A stretch of 64,000 bases of DNA from Yersinia massiliensis CCUG 53443 (GCF_000312485.1 NZ_HE997648.1:111834-175833), one strand, 5' to 3'. Positions 9,021-19,060 are shown, numbered from the stretch's first letter. Notes: generated from the letters alone by a model not told the origin. Numbers and translations: made by a program.

Positions 9021-10475
9021 CTAAAAGCATAATGGCTCCAATTGTTGATAGAGCTTTTTAAAGATTATCCGACGAGCAGCGTAGTCTTGATGTCGTTGTG
9101 TATCCGGAATATGGGTCTGTTCCAGTGGCAGTGCGGGTAATAAATCCGCTAAAGATTGGTGCGGATTCAACGCAATTTGTGCCAGCCGTGCTGCACCTAG
9201 CGCTGGGCCAACATCACCACCAGTGCGATATTCCAGAGTCTGACCACTGATATCGGCTAGCATCTGCCGCCAATAGGCGCTACGCGCACCACCGCCTATC
9301 AAGGTGACCGATTTCGGCTGTAACCCACTGGCATGCAAGGCATCCATTCCATCGGCCAAAGCAAATCCTACCCCTTCCAACACCGCTCGGGCTAAATCTG
9401 CTCGGCCATGTTCGTGGGTAAAGCCCCAGAATGCCCCTTTGGCATTGGGATTGTTATGTGGTGTGCGCTCGCCCGAAAGATAGGGCAGGAACCAAACTGG
9501 GGTCGTCGCGGGAAGGGTATTTTCCACTTCATTAATGAGGGCGGGCACACTCTCGACGCCCGTGAGTTGGCAGGCCCAATCCAGACAGGAGGCTGCACTG
9601 AGCATCACGGACATCAAATGCCATGTATTTGGCAATGCATGACAAAAACTGTGAACGGCACTGGCCGGATTACTGAGAAAACCGTCGCTAACCGCGAAAT
9701 AGACGCCAGATGTTCCCAATGACAGCATCGCCTGACCTGCCTGGTACAAACCAACGCCTATCGCACCCGCTGCATTATCGCCACCACCGGCGACAACCGG
9801 TATGGTGTTAATGCCCCAACGCTGCGCAATTTCAGCGCGGACATGGCCCGTAATCTGGCTACCTTCAAACAGCATTGGCATGTGCTGCCGGCTTAAATCG
9901 CAGGCGGCCAGCATGTCATCACTCCAGTCACGCTTAGCCACATCCAGCCACAGGGTACCTGCGGCATCCGACATATCGCTGGCAAAGTCGCCACTGATCA
10001 GAAAACGCAGATAATCTTTGGGTAGCAGGACTTTATTGATGCGGTTGAAGACCTCGGGTTCATGCTCTGCTAGCCATTTTAGCTTCGGTGCAGTAAAGCC
10101 CGGCATCATTAGGTTGCCCGTAATTTGGCGCGACGCGGGTACTGCGGCCTCTAATGCATGGCACTGCGCAAAACTGCGACCATCATTCCACAAAATAGCC
10201 GGACGCAGCACTTGATGCTGCTTGTCCAGTAAGGTCGCACCATGCATTTGCCCCGTCAGCCCAAGGGCTTTTACCTGTTGTAAATCATGTGTGGCGGCAA
10301 GTGATTGCATCGCCTGATCGGTTGCCTGCCACCAATCGGCAGGGTTTTGTTCAGACCATAAAGGATGGGGGCGCGAGACAGACAATGCCGCACTTTGGCT
10401 CGCAATGACTTGACCGTTTTCGGCCAGTAGGATGGCTTTGACGCCGGAAGTACCCAGATCGATGCCAATATACAT
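9021..10475 (-). CDS. xylB: Xylulokinase
   Basis: This is a FGGY-family sugar kinase of 484 residues, the same length as E. coli XylB. It phosphorylates D-xylulose to xylulose 5-phosphate using ATP, feeding the pentose phosphate pathway. The N-terminal phosphate-binding motif 'GIDLGTSGVKAILL' and the second nucleotide-binding region 'GGGDNAAGAIGVG' are clear, as is the C-terminal 'LIGGGARSAYWRQMLADI' family motif. It follows xylA on the same strand after a 135-base gap containing a strong hairpin, so the two are probably cotranscribed from the xylA promoter under XylR and CRP control. Confidence 0.96.
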   Translation of the reverse strand: MYIGIDLGTSGVKAILLAENGQVIASQSAALSVSRPHPLWSEQNPADWWQATDQAMQSLAATHDLQQVKALGLTGQMHGATLLDKQHQVLRPAILWNDGRSFAQCHALEAAVPASRQITGNLMMPGFTAPKLKWLAEHEPEVFNRINKVLLPKDYLRFLISGDFASDMSDAAGTLWLDVAKRDWSDDMLAACDLSRQHMPMLFEGSQITGHVRAEIAQRWGINTIPVVAGGGDNAAGAIGVGLYQAGQAMLSLGTSGVYFAVSDGFLSNPASAVHSFCHALPNTWHLMSVMLSAASCLDWACQLTGVESVPALINEVENTLPATTPVWFLPYLSGERTPHNNPNAKGAFWGFTHEHGRADLARAVLEGVGFALADGMDALHASGLQPKSVTLIGGGARSAYWRQMLADISGQTLEYRTGGDVGPALGAARLAQIALNPHQSLADLLPALPLEQTHIPDTQRHQDYAARRIIFKKLYQQLEPLCF

Positions 10476-10541
10476 GTAATCTCCTCTTCTGAAATGCCCT
10501 GAACAAATCCGTTATCGATTCATCAAATCGTTCGTCCAGAA

Positions 10542-10575
10542 CTTGGCGCTGCCGTTAACTCACGGCAACGCCAAG
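10542..10575 (-). terminator. Strong intercistronic hairpin between xylA and xylB
   Basis: CTTGGCG and TGCCGT (10542-10555) pair with ACGGCA and CGCCAAG (10562-10575), giving 13 pairs broken by a single C/A mismatch around a 6-base loop. No T-run follows in the direction of xylB, so it is more likely a REP-like mRNA stabiliser or attenuator that lowers xylB relative to xylA. Confidence 0.6.
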
Positions 10576-10610
10576 CTCGAGAGGAATATCTGCCGGTCAC
10601 CGATCGAGCA

Positions 10611-11930
10611 TTAACCGAAGATATAGCGGTTAACTTGATTTTCCAGTAACTCCTGATGACCGCTTTGGTGACGAGGATTCAGATTTTGTTGAGCAGCATA
10701 ACGCGCCAGATCTTCTAGCGACATTTTCCCTTTCAGAATCTGTTGGCCCAACTCAGTGCTCCAACCGGCATAGCGCTTGGCAACTTGTTGATCTAATTGG
10801 CCATCTTCAATCATTTTGGCGGCAATTTTCAGTGCCAATGCCATGGTATCCATCGCCCCAATATGACCGTAGAACAAGTCATATTTATCCGTACTTTGGC
10901 GGCGCACTTTGGCATCAAAATTCAAGCCACCGGTGGTAAAACCACCTGCCTTGAGAATTTCGAACATCACTAGCGCATTTTCTTCCACGCTGTTTGGGAA
11001 CTGGTCGGTATCCCAACCCAATTGTGGATCGCCACGGTTAGCATCGACGGAACCGAAAATACCCAATGCAATCGCACTGGCAATCTCATGATGGAAAGAG
11101 TGCCCAGCCAAGGTGGCATGGTTGGCTTCAATGTTAACTTTAATCTCTTTTTCCAGCCCGAACTGCTTGAGGAACCCGTAAACCGTTGCGACATCATAAT
11201 CGTATTGGTGCTTGGTCGGCTCCTGCGGTTTTGGCTCGATCAGCAGCGTGCCTTGGAAACCAATTTTATGCTTATGCTCAACCACCATCTGCATAAAGCG
11301 GCCAATTTGCTCACGCTCTTGGCGTAAATCGGTATTTAGCAGGGACTCATAACCTTCACGGCCACCCCATAACACATAGTTTTCGCCGCCGAGTTTTTGC
11401 GTTGCATTCATGGCAGTGAAGACTTGGGTTGCCGCCCAACTGAAAACTTCGGGATCTGGATTCGTGGCAGCCCCTGCACCATAACGTGGGTGGGTGAAGC
11501 AGTTAGCGGTGCCCCATAATAATTTTACGCCGCTGCTTTCTTGTTTCTCAGCCAATACATCGGTCATGGCGGCAAAATTACTCAGATACTCTTTTAAGGA
11601 TGCGCCTTCAGGTGAGACATCCACATCATGGAAGCAGTAGTAAGGCACATTGAGTTTATGGAAAAACTCAAAAGCGATATCGGCTTTGTGTTTTGCCAGC
11701 GCGAGTGCATCGCCGGGTTGTTGCCATGGGCGATCAAAGGCATTACTGCCGAACATATCGGCTCCGCCCCAGCAGAAGGTATGCCAGTAACAGGCCGCGA
11801 ATCGTAGGTGGTCGGCCATACGCTTACCAAGGATAATTTCATCCGGATTGTAGTGATGAAACGCCAATGGATTAGCGCTTTGGCTGCCTTCGTAACGCAC
11901 TTGTTCTAATTCATCAAAATAAGATTGCAT
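10611..11930 (-). CDS. xylA: Xylose isomerase
   Basis: This class II xylose isomerase has 439 residues (E. coli 440). It converts D-xylose to D-xylulose in the cytoplasm with divalent metal. The catalytic His101 and Asp104 are present in '[12 protein letters not shown]', and the metal-binding '[16 protein letters not shown]' and '[16 protein letters not shown]' regions are intact. It is the first gene of xylAB and is transcribed divergently from xylFGH across a 378-base regulatory gap. Confidence 0.97.
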   Translation of the reverse strand: MQSYFDELEQVRYEGSQSANPLAFHHYNPDEIILGKRMADHLRFAACYWHTFCWGGADMFGSNAFDRPWQQPGDALALAKHKADIAFEFFHKLNVPYYCFHDVDVSPEGASLKEYLSNFAAMTDVLAEKQESSGVKLLWGTANCFTHPRYGAGAATNPDPEVFSWAATQVFTAMNATQKLGGENYVLWGGREGYESLLNTDLRQEREQIGRFMQMVVEHKHKIGFQGTLLIEPKPQEPTKHQYDYDVATVYGFLKQFGLEKEIKVNIEANHATLAGHSFHHEIASAIALGIFGSVDANRGDPQLGWDTDQFPNSVEENALVMFEILKAGGFTTGGLNFDAKVRRQSTDKYDLFYGHIGAMDTMALALKIAAKMIEDGQLDQQVAKRYAGWSTELGQQILKGKMSLEDLARYAAQQNLNPRHQSGHQELLENQVNRYIFG

Positions 11931-12308
11931 GCAATACTCCTTGGAAGCTGGCCCGCATAATTGGGCTAGTGAGCTTTTATCTTCGGAGTTGTTTGTTATT
12001 CTCTCAATTACGTTATTTCACACTCAAATTCAGAGAATTATTAATTGTGGCGTAGATCTCATAAATAACCGAATAATGATAAAAACGGCTTAATAATCAT
12101 TATGTGGATAACATCTCTTTGCCGAATTATGCATTTCACAGGGAAGAAAACATGATCGTTATCATAAAATTAACATTAAACCAAAAAACATAATTGGTGG
12201 ATGAAAATCTGTAATTGCCGATGTGCAAATAAGCGTCAACAATCCCTATTGCAGTTGATGTTTACCGTTTCTCTTACCCTGCTTGCACAATAAGAAAGGT
12301 ACCGAAAG
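11931..12308. promoter_or_regulatory. xylAp/xylFp: Divergent xylA / xylF promoter region
   Basis: This AT-rich gap separates the divergent xylAB and xylFGH operons. In E. coli XylR and CRP-cAMP act here on both promoters. The sequence shows a good CRP candidate at 12046-12061 and several A/T blocks where XylR repeats would be expected. I could not assign XylR half-sites with confidence. Confidence 0.7.
12046..12061. promoter_or_regulatory. Candidate CRP site in the xyl divergent promoter
   Basis: TGTGGCGTAGATCTCA matches the TGTGA-N6-TCACA pattern at 8 of 10 conserved positions, in an AT-rich flank. It is 116 bases upstream of the xylA start codon, a position compatible with glucose repression of xylose genes. 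Confidence 0.55.
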
Positions 12309-13304
12309 ATGAAATTTAAGAACATTTTACTCTCCGCATGTGCCGCACTGGTGATGTTTAGTCAGCCAGGATTCAGTAAAGAAATTAAAATCGGCATGGC
12401 GATAGACGATCTTCGTCTTGAGCGCTGGCAGAAAGACCGCGATATTTTTGTTAACAAAGCTGAATCACTCGGCGCTAAAGTATTTGTTCAATCCGCAAAC
12501 GGCAATGAAGAAACACAAATGTCGCAGATTGAAAATATGATTAACCGTGGTGTCGATGTGCTGGTTATTATTCCTTATAACGGGCAAGTACTCAGTAATG
12601 TGATTGCTGAAGCTAAACGGGAAGGGATAAAAGTATTGGCCTATGACCGTATGATTAATAATGCGGATATTGATTTTTATATCTCATTCGATAATGAAAA
12701 AGTGGGTGAATTACAAGCCAAAAGTTTGGTTGAACGGGTGCCACAAGGTAATTACTTCTTGATGGGGGGATCACCGGTAGATAACAACGCCAAATTGTTC
12801 CGCCAAGGGCAGATGACAGTACTTAATCCACTGATTAAAGAAGGTAAAATCAAAATTGTCGGCGACCAATGGGTTGACGCATGGTTACCTGAGAATGCGT
12901 TAAAAATCATGGAAAATGCGCTCACGGCCAACAATAATAAAATTGATGCGGTGGTGGCATCGAATGACGCGACTGCTGGCGGGGCTATTCAAGCATTAGC
13001 CGCACAAGGTTTGGCGGGTAAAGTGGCTATTTCTGGTCAGGATGCTGATCTGGCAGCAATAAAACGTATCGTTGCCGGTACGCAAACCATGACCGTCTAT
13101 AAGCCCATCACTAAGTTAGCCAATGACGCGGCTGAAATTGCCGTCAGTTTGGGTAAAGGTGAGCAACCTAAAGCAAACAGTCAATTAAATAATGGCATTA
13201 AAGACGTGCCCGCTTATTTGTTAACACCGATCCAAGTCGATAAAAATAATATTGACAGTACCATTATCGCCGATGGATTCCACAAAAAAACAGATGTTTA
13301 TTAA
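12309..13304 (+). CDS. xylF: D-xylose ABC transporter, periplasmic binding protein
   Basis: This is a periplasmic sugar-binding protein of 331 residues. A signal peptide (about 1-23, ending 'PGFS') precedes a mature protein beginning 'KEIKIGMAIDDLRLERWQKD', which is characteristic of XylF. Conserved ligand-contact regions such as 'YDRMINNADIDFYISFDNEKVG' and 'SNDATAGGAIQAL' are present. It captures D-xylose and delivers it to XylGH. It is the first gene of xylFGH. The 214-base gap to xylG carries a perfect palindrome and could allow XylF to be made in excess over the membrane components. Confidence 0.96.
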   Translation: MKFKNILLSACAALVMFSQPGFSKEIKIGMAIDDLRLERWQKDRDIFVNKAESLGAKVFVQSANGNEETQMSQIENMINRGVDVLVIIPYNGQVLSNVIAEAKREGIKVLAYDRMINNADIDFYISFDNEKVGELQAKSLVERVPQGNYFLMGGSPVDNNAKLFRQGQMTVLNPLIKEGKIKIVGDQWVDAWLPENALKIMENALTANNNKIDAVVASNDATAGGAIQALAAQGLAGKVAISGQDADLAAIKRIVAGTQTMTVYKPITKLANDAAEIAVSLGKGEQPKANSQLNNGIKDVPAYLLTPIQVDKNNIDSTIIADGFHKKTDVY

Positions 13305-13475
13305 TTAACGACGCGGAAGTTATTTTCAATAAACAGCCGATGAATTGAACGATTAACGTAATTAATAGATTATTGCTAATCAGATAGACCATTAATCTGT
13401 CAGATATTAATCTAACGGGCTGAAAATCTAATACGCTGTTAATCGAATGGATTATTCATCTGGTTATTGCCAATA

Positions 13476-13509
13476 ATATACCCTGCGAACTTGAAGCCGC
13501 AGGGTATAT
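13476..13509 (+). repeat. ERIC-end-like palindrome between xylF and xylG
   Basis: ATATACCCTGCG (13476-13487) and CGCAGGGTATAT (13498-13509) form a perfect 12-bp stem around the loop AACTTGAAGC. The 'TATACCCTGC..CTTGAAG' core resembles the ends of ERIC (IRU) elements as I remember them from Yersinia and relatives. It ends 9 bases before the xylG start codon, so it could affect xylG translation or protect xylF mRNA. Confidence 0.7.
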
Positions 13510-13518
13510 GGGGGAATT

Positions 13519-15051
13519 ATGCCCTACCTACTCGAAATGAAAAATATCACCAAGCAGTTTGGTGTCGTTAAAGCCGTTGATAATATCAGCCTGACACTGG
13601 AGGCTGGGCAGGTATTATCGCTATGCGGCGAGAATGGCTCGGGGAAATCCACACTAATGAAAGTGTTATGTGGTATTTACCCTACAGGTACCTATCAAGG
13701 GGAAATAATTTTTGCGGGTGAAACGCTTCAGGCCAAAAATATTCGTGAAACCGAGCAAAAAGGTGTTGCGATAATTCATCAGGAATTGGCGTTAGTGAAA
13801 CAAATGTCCGTGCTGGAGAACATGTTCCTCGGCTCAGAATGGGGTCGGTACGGCATCATGGATTTCGACGCCATGTATCTCCGCTGCCAACGGATGCTGG
13901 CACAGGTTAAATTAGCCGTCGATCCCTATACGCCGGTCGGTGAATTGGGCCTTGGACAGCAACAGTTGGTCGAAATTGCGAAAGCACTGAATAAGCAAGT
14001 TCGGCTGCTGGTGCTGGATGAACCCACGGCCTCACTGACGGAAAGTGAAACGGCTATTTTGCTGGATATTATCCGTGACCTACGCAATCACGGTATTGCT
14101 TGCATCTATATTTCGCACAAACTTAACGAAGTGAAAGCGATATCGGATCATATATGTGTGATCCGCGATGGCCGCCATATCGGCACGCGTTCTGCGGCCA
14201 GTATGAGCGAGGATGACATCATCGCGATGATGGTGGGCCGCGAGCTAAAAGAGTTGTATCCCCATGAAGCACACAACATCGGCGAGGAAATTCTTCGGGT
14301 GGAAAATCTGTGCGCTTGGCATCCGGTCAACCGCCATATTCGCCGAGTCGATGACGTCTCTTTCTCCTTGAAAAAGGGGGAGATATTAGGGGTGGCAGGG
14401 TTAGTGGGGTCGGGCAGAACAGAAACAGTACAATGCCTGTTTGGCGTCTATCCGGGCCGCTGGCAGGGCGATATCTTTATTGATGGCAAAGCCGTCACCG
14501 TCAGCAATTGTCAGCAAGCCATGAAATTGGGTATTGCCATGGTGCCGGAAGACCGCAAAAAAGATGGCATCGTGCCCGTAATGGGGGTTGGGGCCAATAT
14601 CACACTGGCGGCATTAGCAGATTTTACCGGCACGTTGAGCGTGTTGGATGATGCTAAAGAGCAATCCACCATTGTGCAGTCTTTGGCGCGGCTAAAAGTC
14701 AAAACCTCTTCTTCTGAGCTGGCGATAGCTCGGCTCAGTGGCGGCAACCAGCAAAAAGCCATCTTGGCGAAATGCCTGCTGCTTAACCCACGGATTTTAA
14801 TCCTCGATGAACCGACGCGCGGTATTGATATCGGCGCAAAATATGAAATTTATAAACTTATCAACCAATTGGTCCAACAGGGGATTGCGGTTATTGTGAT
14901 TTCCTCTGAACTGCCGGAGGTCTTGGGATTAAGTGATCGAGTGCTGGTGATGCATCAGGGGCGCATCAAAGCCGATCTCATTAACCAGAACCTGACTCAA
15001 GAACAGGTCATGGAAGCCGCACTCAGGAGTGAAACCCATGTCGCAAGCTAA
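13519..15051 (+). CDS. xylG: D-xylose ABC transporter, ATP-binding protein
   Basis: This is a tandem ABC ATPase of 510 residues. Domain 1 has Walker A 'GENGSGKS', signature region '[15 protein letters not shown]' and Walker B '[10 protein letters not shown]'. Domain 2 has a degenerate Walker A ('GLVGSGRTE'), signature '[13 protein letters not shown]' and Walker B '[10 protein letters not shown]'. This arrangement is typical of the monosaccharide (CUT2) importers. It powers xylose import with XylF and XylH. The start codon follows closely after an ERIC-like hairpin, with 'GGGGGAATT' as ribosome site, and the 3' end overlaps xylH by 14 bases. Confidence 0.96.
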   Translation: MPYLLEMKNITKQFGVVKAVDNISLTLEAGQVLSLCGENGSGKSTLMKVLCGIYPTGTYQGEIIFAGETLQAKNIRETEQKGVAIIHQELALVKQMSVLENMFLGSEWGRYGIMDFDAMYLRCQRMLAQVKLAVDPYTPVGELGLGQQQLVEIAKALNKQVRLLVLDEPTASLTESETAILLDIIRDLRNHGIACIYISHKLNEVKAISDHICVIRDGRHIGTRSAASMSEDDIIAMMVGRELKELYPHEAHNIGEEILRVENLCAWHPVNRHIRRVDDVSFSLKKGEILGVAGLVGSGRTETVQCLFGVYPGRWQGDIFIDGKAVTVSNCQQAMKLGIAMVPEDRKKDGIVPVMGVGANITLAALADFTGTLSVLDDAKEQSTIVQSLARLKVKTSSSELAIARLSGGNQQKAILAKCLLLNPRILILDEPTRGIDIGAKYEIYKLINQLVQQGIAVIVISSELPEVLGLSDRVLVMHQGRIKADLINQNLTQEQVMEAALRSETHVAS

Positions 15052-16222
15052 TCAATCTGATGTTAATGCATCCGAAAATGGCGAAAAAAAGCCATTTTTT
15101 CGGCTAAAGTCCGTGAATTTGCAAGTTTTTGTGATGTTGGCTGCCATCGCCATCATTATGTTGTTCTTTACGTTCACCACTGAAGGGGCCTATCTCAGCG
15201 CCAGAAATATTTCGAATCTACTGCGCCAAACGGCGATCACCGGCATCCTCGCGGTGGGAATGGTGTTTGTCATTATTTCTGCGGAAATCGATTTGTCCGT
15301 GGGGTCGATGATGGGGTTATTAGGCGGAGCCGCTGCTATTTTTGACGTCTGGCTCGGTTGGCCGCTTCCGCTAACCATCGTGGTCACGTTGGCTTTAGGG
15401 TTGGTACTGGGGGCATGGAACGGTTGGTGGGTCGCGTATCGCAAAGTGCCTTCGTTTATCGTCACGCTGGCGGGGATGCTGGCTTTTCGTGGCATCTTGA
15501 TTGGTATCACCAACGGCACCACCGTCTCACCAACCAGTAATGCGATGTCGCAAATCGGCCAAAGTTACCTGTCTAATGGCCTTGGGTTCGGCATTGGTGC
15601 GATTGGCTTGATGCTCTTTGTGGCTTGGCAGTGGCATCGGCGCAGCAACCGCATCCGGCTCGGTTTGCCTGTCGCCGCGCCACAAGGGGATGTGACGCGC
15701 CAATCTATCACCGCCGTTATCGTTCTTGGCGCAATATATTTATTGAATGATTATCGCGGCGTCCCTACACCGGTATTGATTTTGACGGCGCTGATGCTGG
15801 TCGGGATATTTATGGCGACCCGTACTGCATTTGGCCGCCGGATTTACGCTATTGGTGGCAATATCGATGCTGCCCGTTTGTCAGGGGTGAATGTCGAGCG
15901 CACTAAATTGGCGGTATTTGCAATCAATGGCTTGATGGTCGCTATCGCGGGCTTAATTCTCAGTTCACGTCTGGGCGCTGGCTCACCTTCGGCGGGTAAC
16001 ATTGCTGAACTGGATGCCATTGCCGCGTGTGTCATCGGTGGCACTAGCCTTGCTGGCGGTATCGGCAGTGTCGCGGGCGCTGTAATGGGCGCATTTATTA
16101 TGGCTTCTCTCGACAATGGGATGAGCATGCTAGATGTGCCGACGTTCTGGCAGTACATTGTCAAAGGCGCGATTTTGCTGCTGGCGGTATGGATGGATTC
16201 AGCCACAAAACGCCGAGTTTAA
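15038..16222 (+). CDS. xylH: D-xylose ABC transporter, permease
   Basis: This is the integral membrane permease of the xylose importer, 394 residues (E. coli 393), with about ten hydrophobic segments. The start is placed at 15038, where 'AGGAG' lies nine bases upstream; a GTG nine bases earlier would directly abut that ribosome site. The gene overlaps the end of xylG, indicating translational coupling. Typical CUT2 permease stretches are seen, such as '[26 protein letters not shown]'-type early segments (shown in part: '[15 protein letters not shown]') and '[20 protein letters not shown]'. Confidence 0.95.
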   Translation: MSQANQSDVNASENGEKKPFFRLKSVNLQVFVMLAAIAIIMLFFTFTTEGAYLSARNISNLLRQTAITGILAVGMVFVIISAEIDLSVGSMMGLLGGAAAIFDVWLGWPLPLTIVVTLALGLVLGAWNGWWVAYRKVPSFIVTLAGMLAFRGILIGITNGTTVSPTSNAMSQIGQSYLSNGLGFGIGAIGLMLFVAWQWHRRSNRIRLGLPVAAPQGDVTRQSITAVIVLGAIYLLNDYRGVPTPVLILTALMLVGIFMATRTAFGRRIYAIGGNIDAARLSGVNVERTKLAVFAINGLMVAIAGLILSSRLGAGSPSAGNIAELDAIAACVIGGTSLAGGIGSVAGAVMGAFIMASLDNGMSMLDVPTFWQYIVKGAILLLAVWMDSATKRRV

Positions 16223-16313
16223 TCCGCCCCCCTCGCAGAGAGATCAATGCCATACTGCATTGATCTCTCTACCGATTCAGTGTCGATATCCCCCCACTTC
16301 AGGAGCCACTCCC

Positions 16314-17507
16314 ATGTTTGAGAAACGCTACCGGATAACCTTGCTGTTTAACGCTAACAAAGTGTACGACCGGCAAGTGGTGGAAGGCGTCGGTGAGTAT
16401 TTGCAGGCTTCACAATGTGACTGGGATATTTTTATCGAAGAGGATTTTCGCTGTCGTATCGATAACATCCGCGATTGGTTGGGGGATGGTGTTATTGCTG
16501 ATTTTGATGATCGACAGATAGAGCAACTGCTGGTGAATGTCGATGTCCCTATTATCGGTGTTGGCGGGTCATATCATCAGCCGGAGGACTATCCGGCAGT
16601 TGATTATATTGCGACGGATAACCGAGCCTTGGTCGAGGCTGCATTTATGCATCTCAAAGAGAAGGGGCTAAACCGTTTTGCTTTTTACGGCCTTCCCGCC
16701 AGCAGTGATAAACGCTGGGCGCAAGAGCGGGAATATGCCTTCCGTCAATTAGTGGCGGCGGAGCAATATCAGGGTGTGGTCTACCAAGGGATGGCTACGG
16801 CACCGGCTAACTGGCAATACACCCAAAATCGGCTGGCTGATTGGGTCCAGACTCTTCCTCATCAGACGGGGATTATTGCGGTGACAGATGCACGTGCGCG
16901 TCATTTATTGCAAGTGTGCGAACATCTGGATATTGCCGTCCCAGAAAAACTGAGTGTCATTGGCATCGATAATGAAGAGCTAACGCGCTATTTGTCACGT
17001 GTCGCGCTTTCTTCAGTGGCGCAAGGCACGCGGCAGATGGGGTATCGGGCGGCTAAGTTGCTGCACCAACGCTTAAACCAACGTCAAAAGCAGCAAGAGA
17101 TGCAGCCGTTGCAGCGGATTTTGGTACCGCCAGTCAAAGTTATCGCCCGTCGTTCAACAGATTTTCGCTCGCTGCGCGATCCCGCCGTTATTCAGGCGAT
17201 GCATTACATTCGTCATCACGCTTGCAAAGGAATTAAGGTTGAGCAGGTGCTGGATGCGGTCGGCATGTCGCGCTCAAATCTGGAAAAACGCTTTAAAGAC
17301 GATATTGGGCAGACGATCCATGGTGTGATTCATGAAGAAAAGTTGGATCGGGCGCGCAATCTACTCTCTGCGACCTCGTTACCCATCAATGAAATCTCGC
17401 AAATGTGTGGCTACCCGTCACTGCAATACTTCTATTCGGTATTCAAAAAGGGCTATTCCATCACACCGAAAGAACACCGCGATAAATATGGCGAAGTCAG
17501 TTATTAA
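16314..17507 (+). CDS. xylR: Xylose operon activator XylR
   Basis: The protein has 397 residues: an N-terminal LacI/periplasmic-binding-type xylose-sensing domain ('YRITLLFNANKVYDRQVVEG') and a C-terminal AraC HTH ending 'SLQYFYSVFKKGYSITPKEH'. The start at 16314 is chosen because 'AGGAG' precedes it at proper distance and the N-terminus then matches E. coli XylR; 60 codons upstream are open but belong to the xylH tail and gap. On binding xylose it activates xylAB and xylFGH. It lies 91 bases after xylH and may be read from the xylFGH promoter as well as its own. Confidence 0.96.
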   Translation: MFEKRYRITLLFNANKVYDRQVVEGVGEYLQASQCDWDIFIEEDFRCRIDNIRDWLGDGVIADFDDRQIEQLLVNVDVPIIGVGGSYHQPEDYPAVDYIATDNRALVEAAFMHLKEKGLNRFAFYGLPASSDKRWAQEREYAFRQLVAAEQYQGVVYQGMATAPANWQYTQNRLADWVQTLPHQTGIIAVTDARARHLLQVCEHLDIAVPEKLSVIGIDNEELTRYLSRVALSSVAQGTRQMGYRAAKLLHQRLNQRQKQQEMQPLQRILVPPVKVIARRSTDFRSLRDPAVIQAMHYIRHHACKGIKVEQVLDAVGMSRSNLEKRFKDDIGQTIHGVIHEEKLDRARNLLSATSLPINEISQMCGYPSLQYFYSVFKKGYSITPKEHRDKYGEVSY

Positions 17508-17603
17508 CCCTGCAGTGCCGCGATACATTTATATTTAGCCAGTCTCGGCGCGTGATTTACCCACCGGCTCGATCTAATGAATAGCGCGCTACCATAAACG
17601 CGC

Positions 17604-17609
17604 TATAAT
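17604..17609 (+). promoter_or_regulatory. Likely -10 element of selC
   Basis: A perfect TATAAT lies 26 bases upstream of the first base of the mature tRNA, within a GC-rich palindromic neighbourhood (AGCGCGCT...CGCGCT). No strong -35 hexamer is seen at the ideal spacing. Confidence 0.5.
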
Positions 17610-17634
17610 CACCGACTTAGATCATCATATCTAT

Positions 17635-17729
17635 GGAAGATCATCGTCCCCGGTGGGGCGGCTGGACTTCAAATCCAGATGGGGCCGCCAGCGGTCCTCG
17701 GCAGGTTCGACTCCTGTGATCTTCCGCCA
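17635..17729 (+). tRNA. selC: tRNA-Sec (selenocysteine), anticodon TCA
   Basis: This 95-base tRNA is nearly identical to E. coli selC as I remember it. It starts GGAAGATCATCG and ends CTTCCGCCA with CCA encoded. It has the long 8-bp acceptor stem, a long variable arm and the UCA anticodon at 17669-17671 within CTTCAAA. It inserts selenocysteine at UGA. selC is a classic island integration site (LEE and SPI-3 sit there in other enterobacteria), and an accessory region begins directly downstream here. Confidence 0.98.
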
Positions 17730-17814
17730 CTCGATATCTTCTGAACTTTCCCAGCGTCAATTAAGTCCCCGTTAAACCCTTATCGCTTACGCCAGAGCAA
17801 ACTCAGGCCGTCAA

Positions 17815-17829
17815 AGCGTTATAAACGCT
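17815..17829. promoter_or_regulatory. Small perfect palindrome upstream of rhuM
   Basis: AGCGTT-ATA-AACGCT is a perfect inverted repeat between selC and rhuM, 82 bases before the rhuM start. It could be an operator or part of an old attachment region. There is no direct evidence for either. Confidence 0.35.
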
Positions 17830-17910
17830 AAACGCGTAATGAGCTTCAACATGGATCTCTGGCATACTACGCGGATACAGCGTTGTTAGTCAGATTAAAA
17901 CGGAGGCGGC

Positions 17911-18939
17911 ATGACAGATAAATACTTAACCCAATCCCCGGCAGGCGAATTTGTTATGTTTGCCAGCGGTGATGGAAAGGTGCGCGTTGAATGCCGCTTT
18001 GAAAGCGATACCCTGTGGCTATCCCAGGCGATGATCTGCGAACTGTACGGCAAAGCTAAAGCGACTATCAGCGAACACATAAAAAATATCTTTGCAGAAG
18101 GTGAGCTGATCGAAAATTCAGTTGTTCGGTTTTACCGAACAACTGCCAGTGACGGGAAAAATTATCAAGTTCAATATTTTAGCCTGCCGTTGATACTCGC
18201 AGTTGGCTACCGCGTCCGTTCCCCTCGCGGCACCCAATTCCGCCAGTGGGCGACCCAAACGCTTCAGGAATATCTGATCAAAGGCTTCGTGATGGATGAC
18301 GAGCGGTTGAAAAATCCGCCGGTGGGTTCATCCGCAGTACCCGATTACTTTGATGAGATGCTGGAGCGTATCCGTGATATCCGTGCCAGCGAGCGTCGGG
18401 TGTATTTGCGGGTTCGGGAGATTTTTGCCTTAGCTGCCGACTATCAACCTTCACTGAAAGAAACCACGCAGTTTTTTCAAACCATCCAGAACAAGCTGCA
18501 TTTCGCCTGTACCGGCCACACTGCTGCCGAACTTATCTATCAGCGTGCTGACGCCAGCCAACCCCATATGGGGTTGAGCAGTTATAAAGGTGAAGAGGTG
18601 CGTAAAAACGATGTGACGGTGGCAAAAAACTACCTAAACCAAAACGAAGTTGGTGAGCTCAACCGCGTCGTTAACATGTGGTTGGATTTCGCTGAAGATC
18701 AGGCACGGCGGCGTCAACAGGTTTTCCTGCGTGACTGGCAGGATAAGCTGGATCAGTTTCTGCAATTCAACGATCGTGAGGTTCTACAAGGGGCTGGCAC
18801 GGTCAGTAAGAAAGTGGCCGATGAAAAAGCGCAGGCGGAATATAGTCAGTTTGCCGAGCAACAACGGCGCTTAAAAGAAGCCGAAGGTGAGAAGGATATT
18901 GCTAGTTTGCTACAGTGGAAAAAAGAGCCTAAAAAGTAA
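17911..18939 (+). CDS. rhuM: RhuM family protein
   Basis: This 342-residue protein is of the RhuM type, whose founding member is encoded in Salmonella pathogenicity island 3 at selC. The N-terminal part ('VRVECRFESDTLWLSQAMICELYGKAKATISEHIKNIF') looks like a DNA-binding or phage antirepressor-like helix-turn-helix segment. The C-terminal half includes 'GHTAAELIYQRADASQPHMG', resembling the C-terminal domain of RhuM-type proteins, and ends in a charged, helical tail. A clear ribosome site 'CGGAGG' precedes the ATG. The biochemical role is not established. The position directly after selC matches SPI-3. Confidence 0.85.
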   Translation: MTDKYLTQSPAGEFVMFASGDGKVRVECRFESDTLWLSQAMICELYGKAKATISEHIKNIFAEGELIENSVVRFYRTTASDGKNYQVQYFSLPLILAVGYRVRSPRGTQFRQWATQTLQEYLIKGFVMDDERLKNPPVGSSAVPDYFDEMLERIRDIRASERRVYLRVREIFALAADYQPSLKETTQFFQTIQNKLHFACTGHTAAELIYQRADASQPHMGLSSYKGEEVRKNDVTVAKNYLNQNEVGELNRVVNMWLDFAEDQARRRQQVFLRDWQDKLDQFLQFNDREVLQGAGTVSKKVADEKAQAEYSQFAEQQRRLKEAEGEKDIASLLQWKKEPKK

Positions 18940-19049
18940 CTCTGGATGCCCGCAAACCCCGCAAGGAAAACCATTTGGGGGGGCTTACGGGGGTTACTCA
19001 GTTATCCAATAAAAAATCAATTTCAAATCAAAAAACTAACCATCAAATG

Positions 19050-19060
19050 CGACTCCTGTG
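19050..19060 (+). other. Possible decayed attachment-site copy of the selC 3' end
   Basis: CGACTCCTGTG at 19050-19060 is identical to bases 17708-17718 in the T-arm region of selC. Eleven bases is short, and the match does not extend into the acceptor stem, so this is only a candidate for a degraded right attachment site of the element that brought rhuM. Confidence 0.2.
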
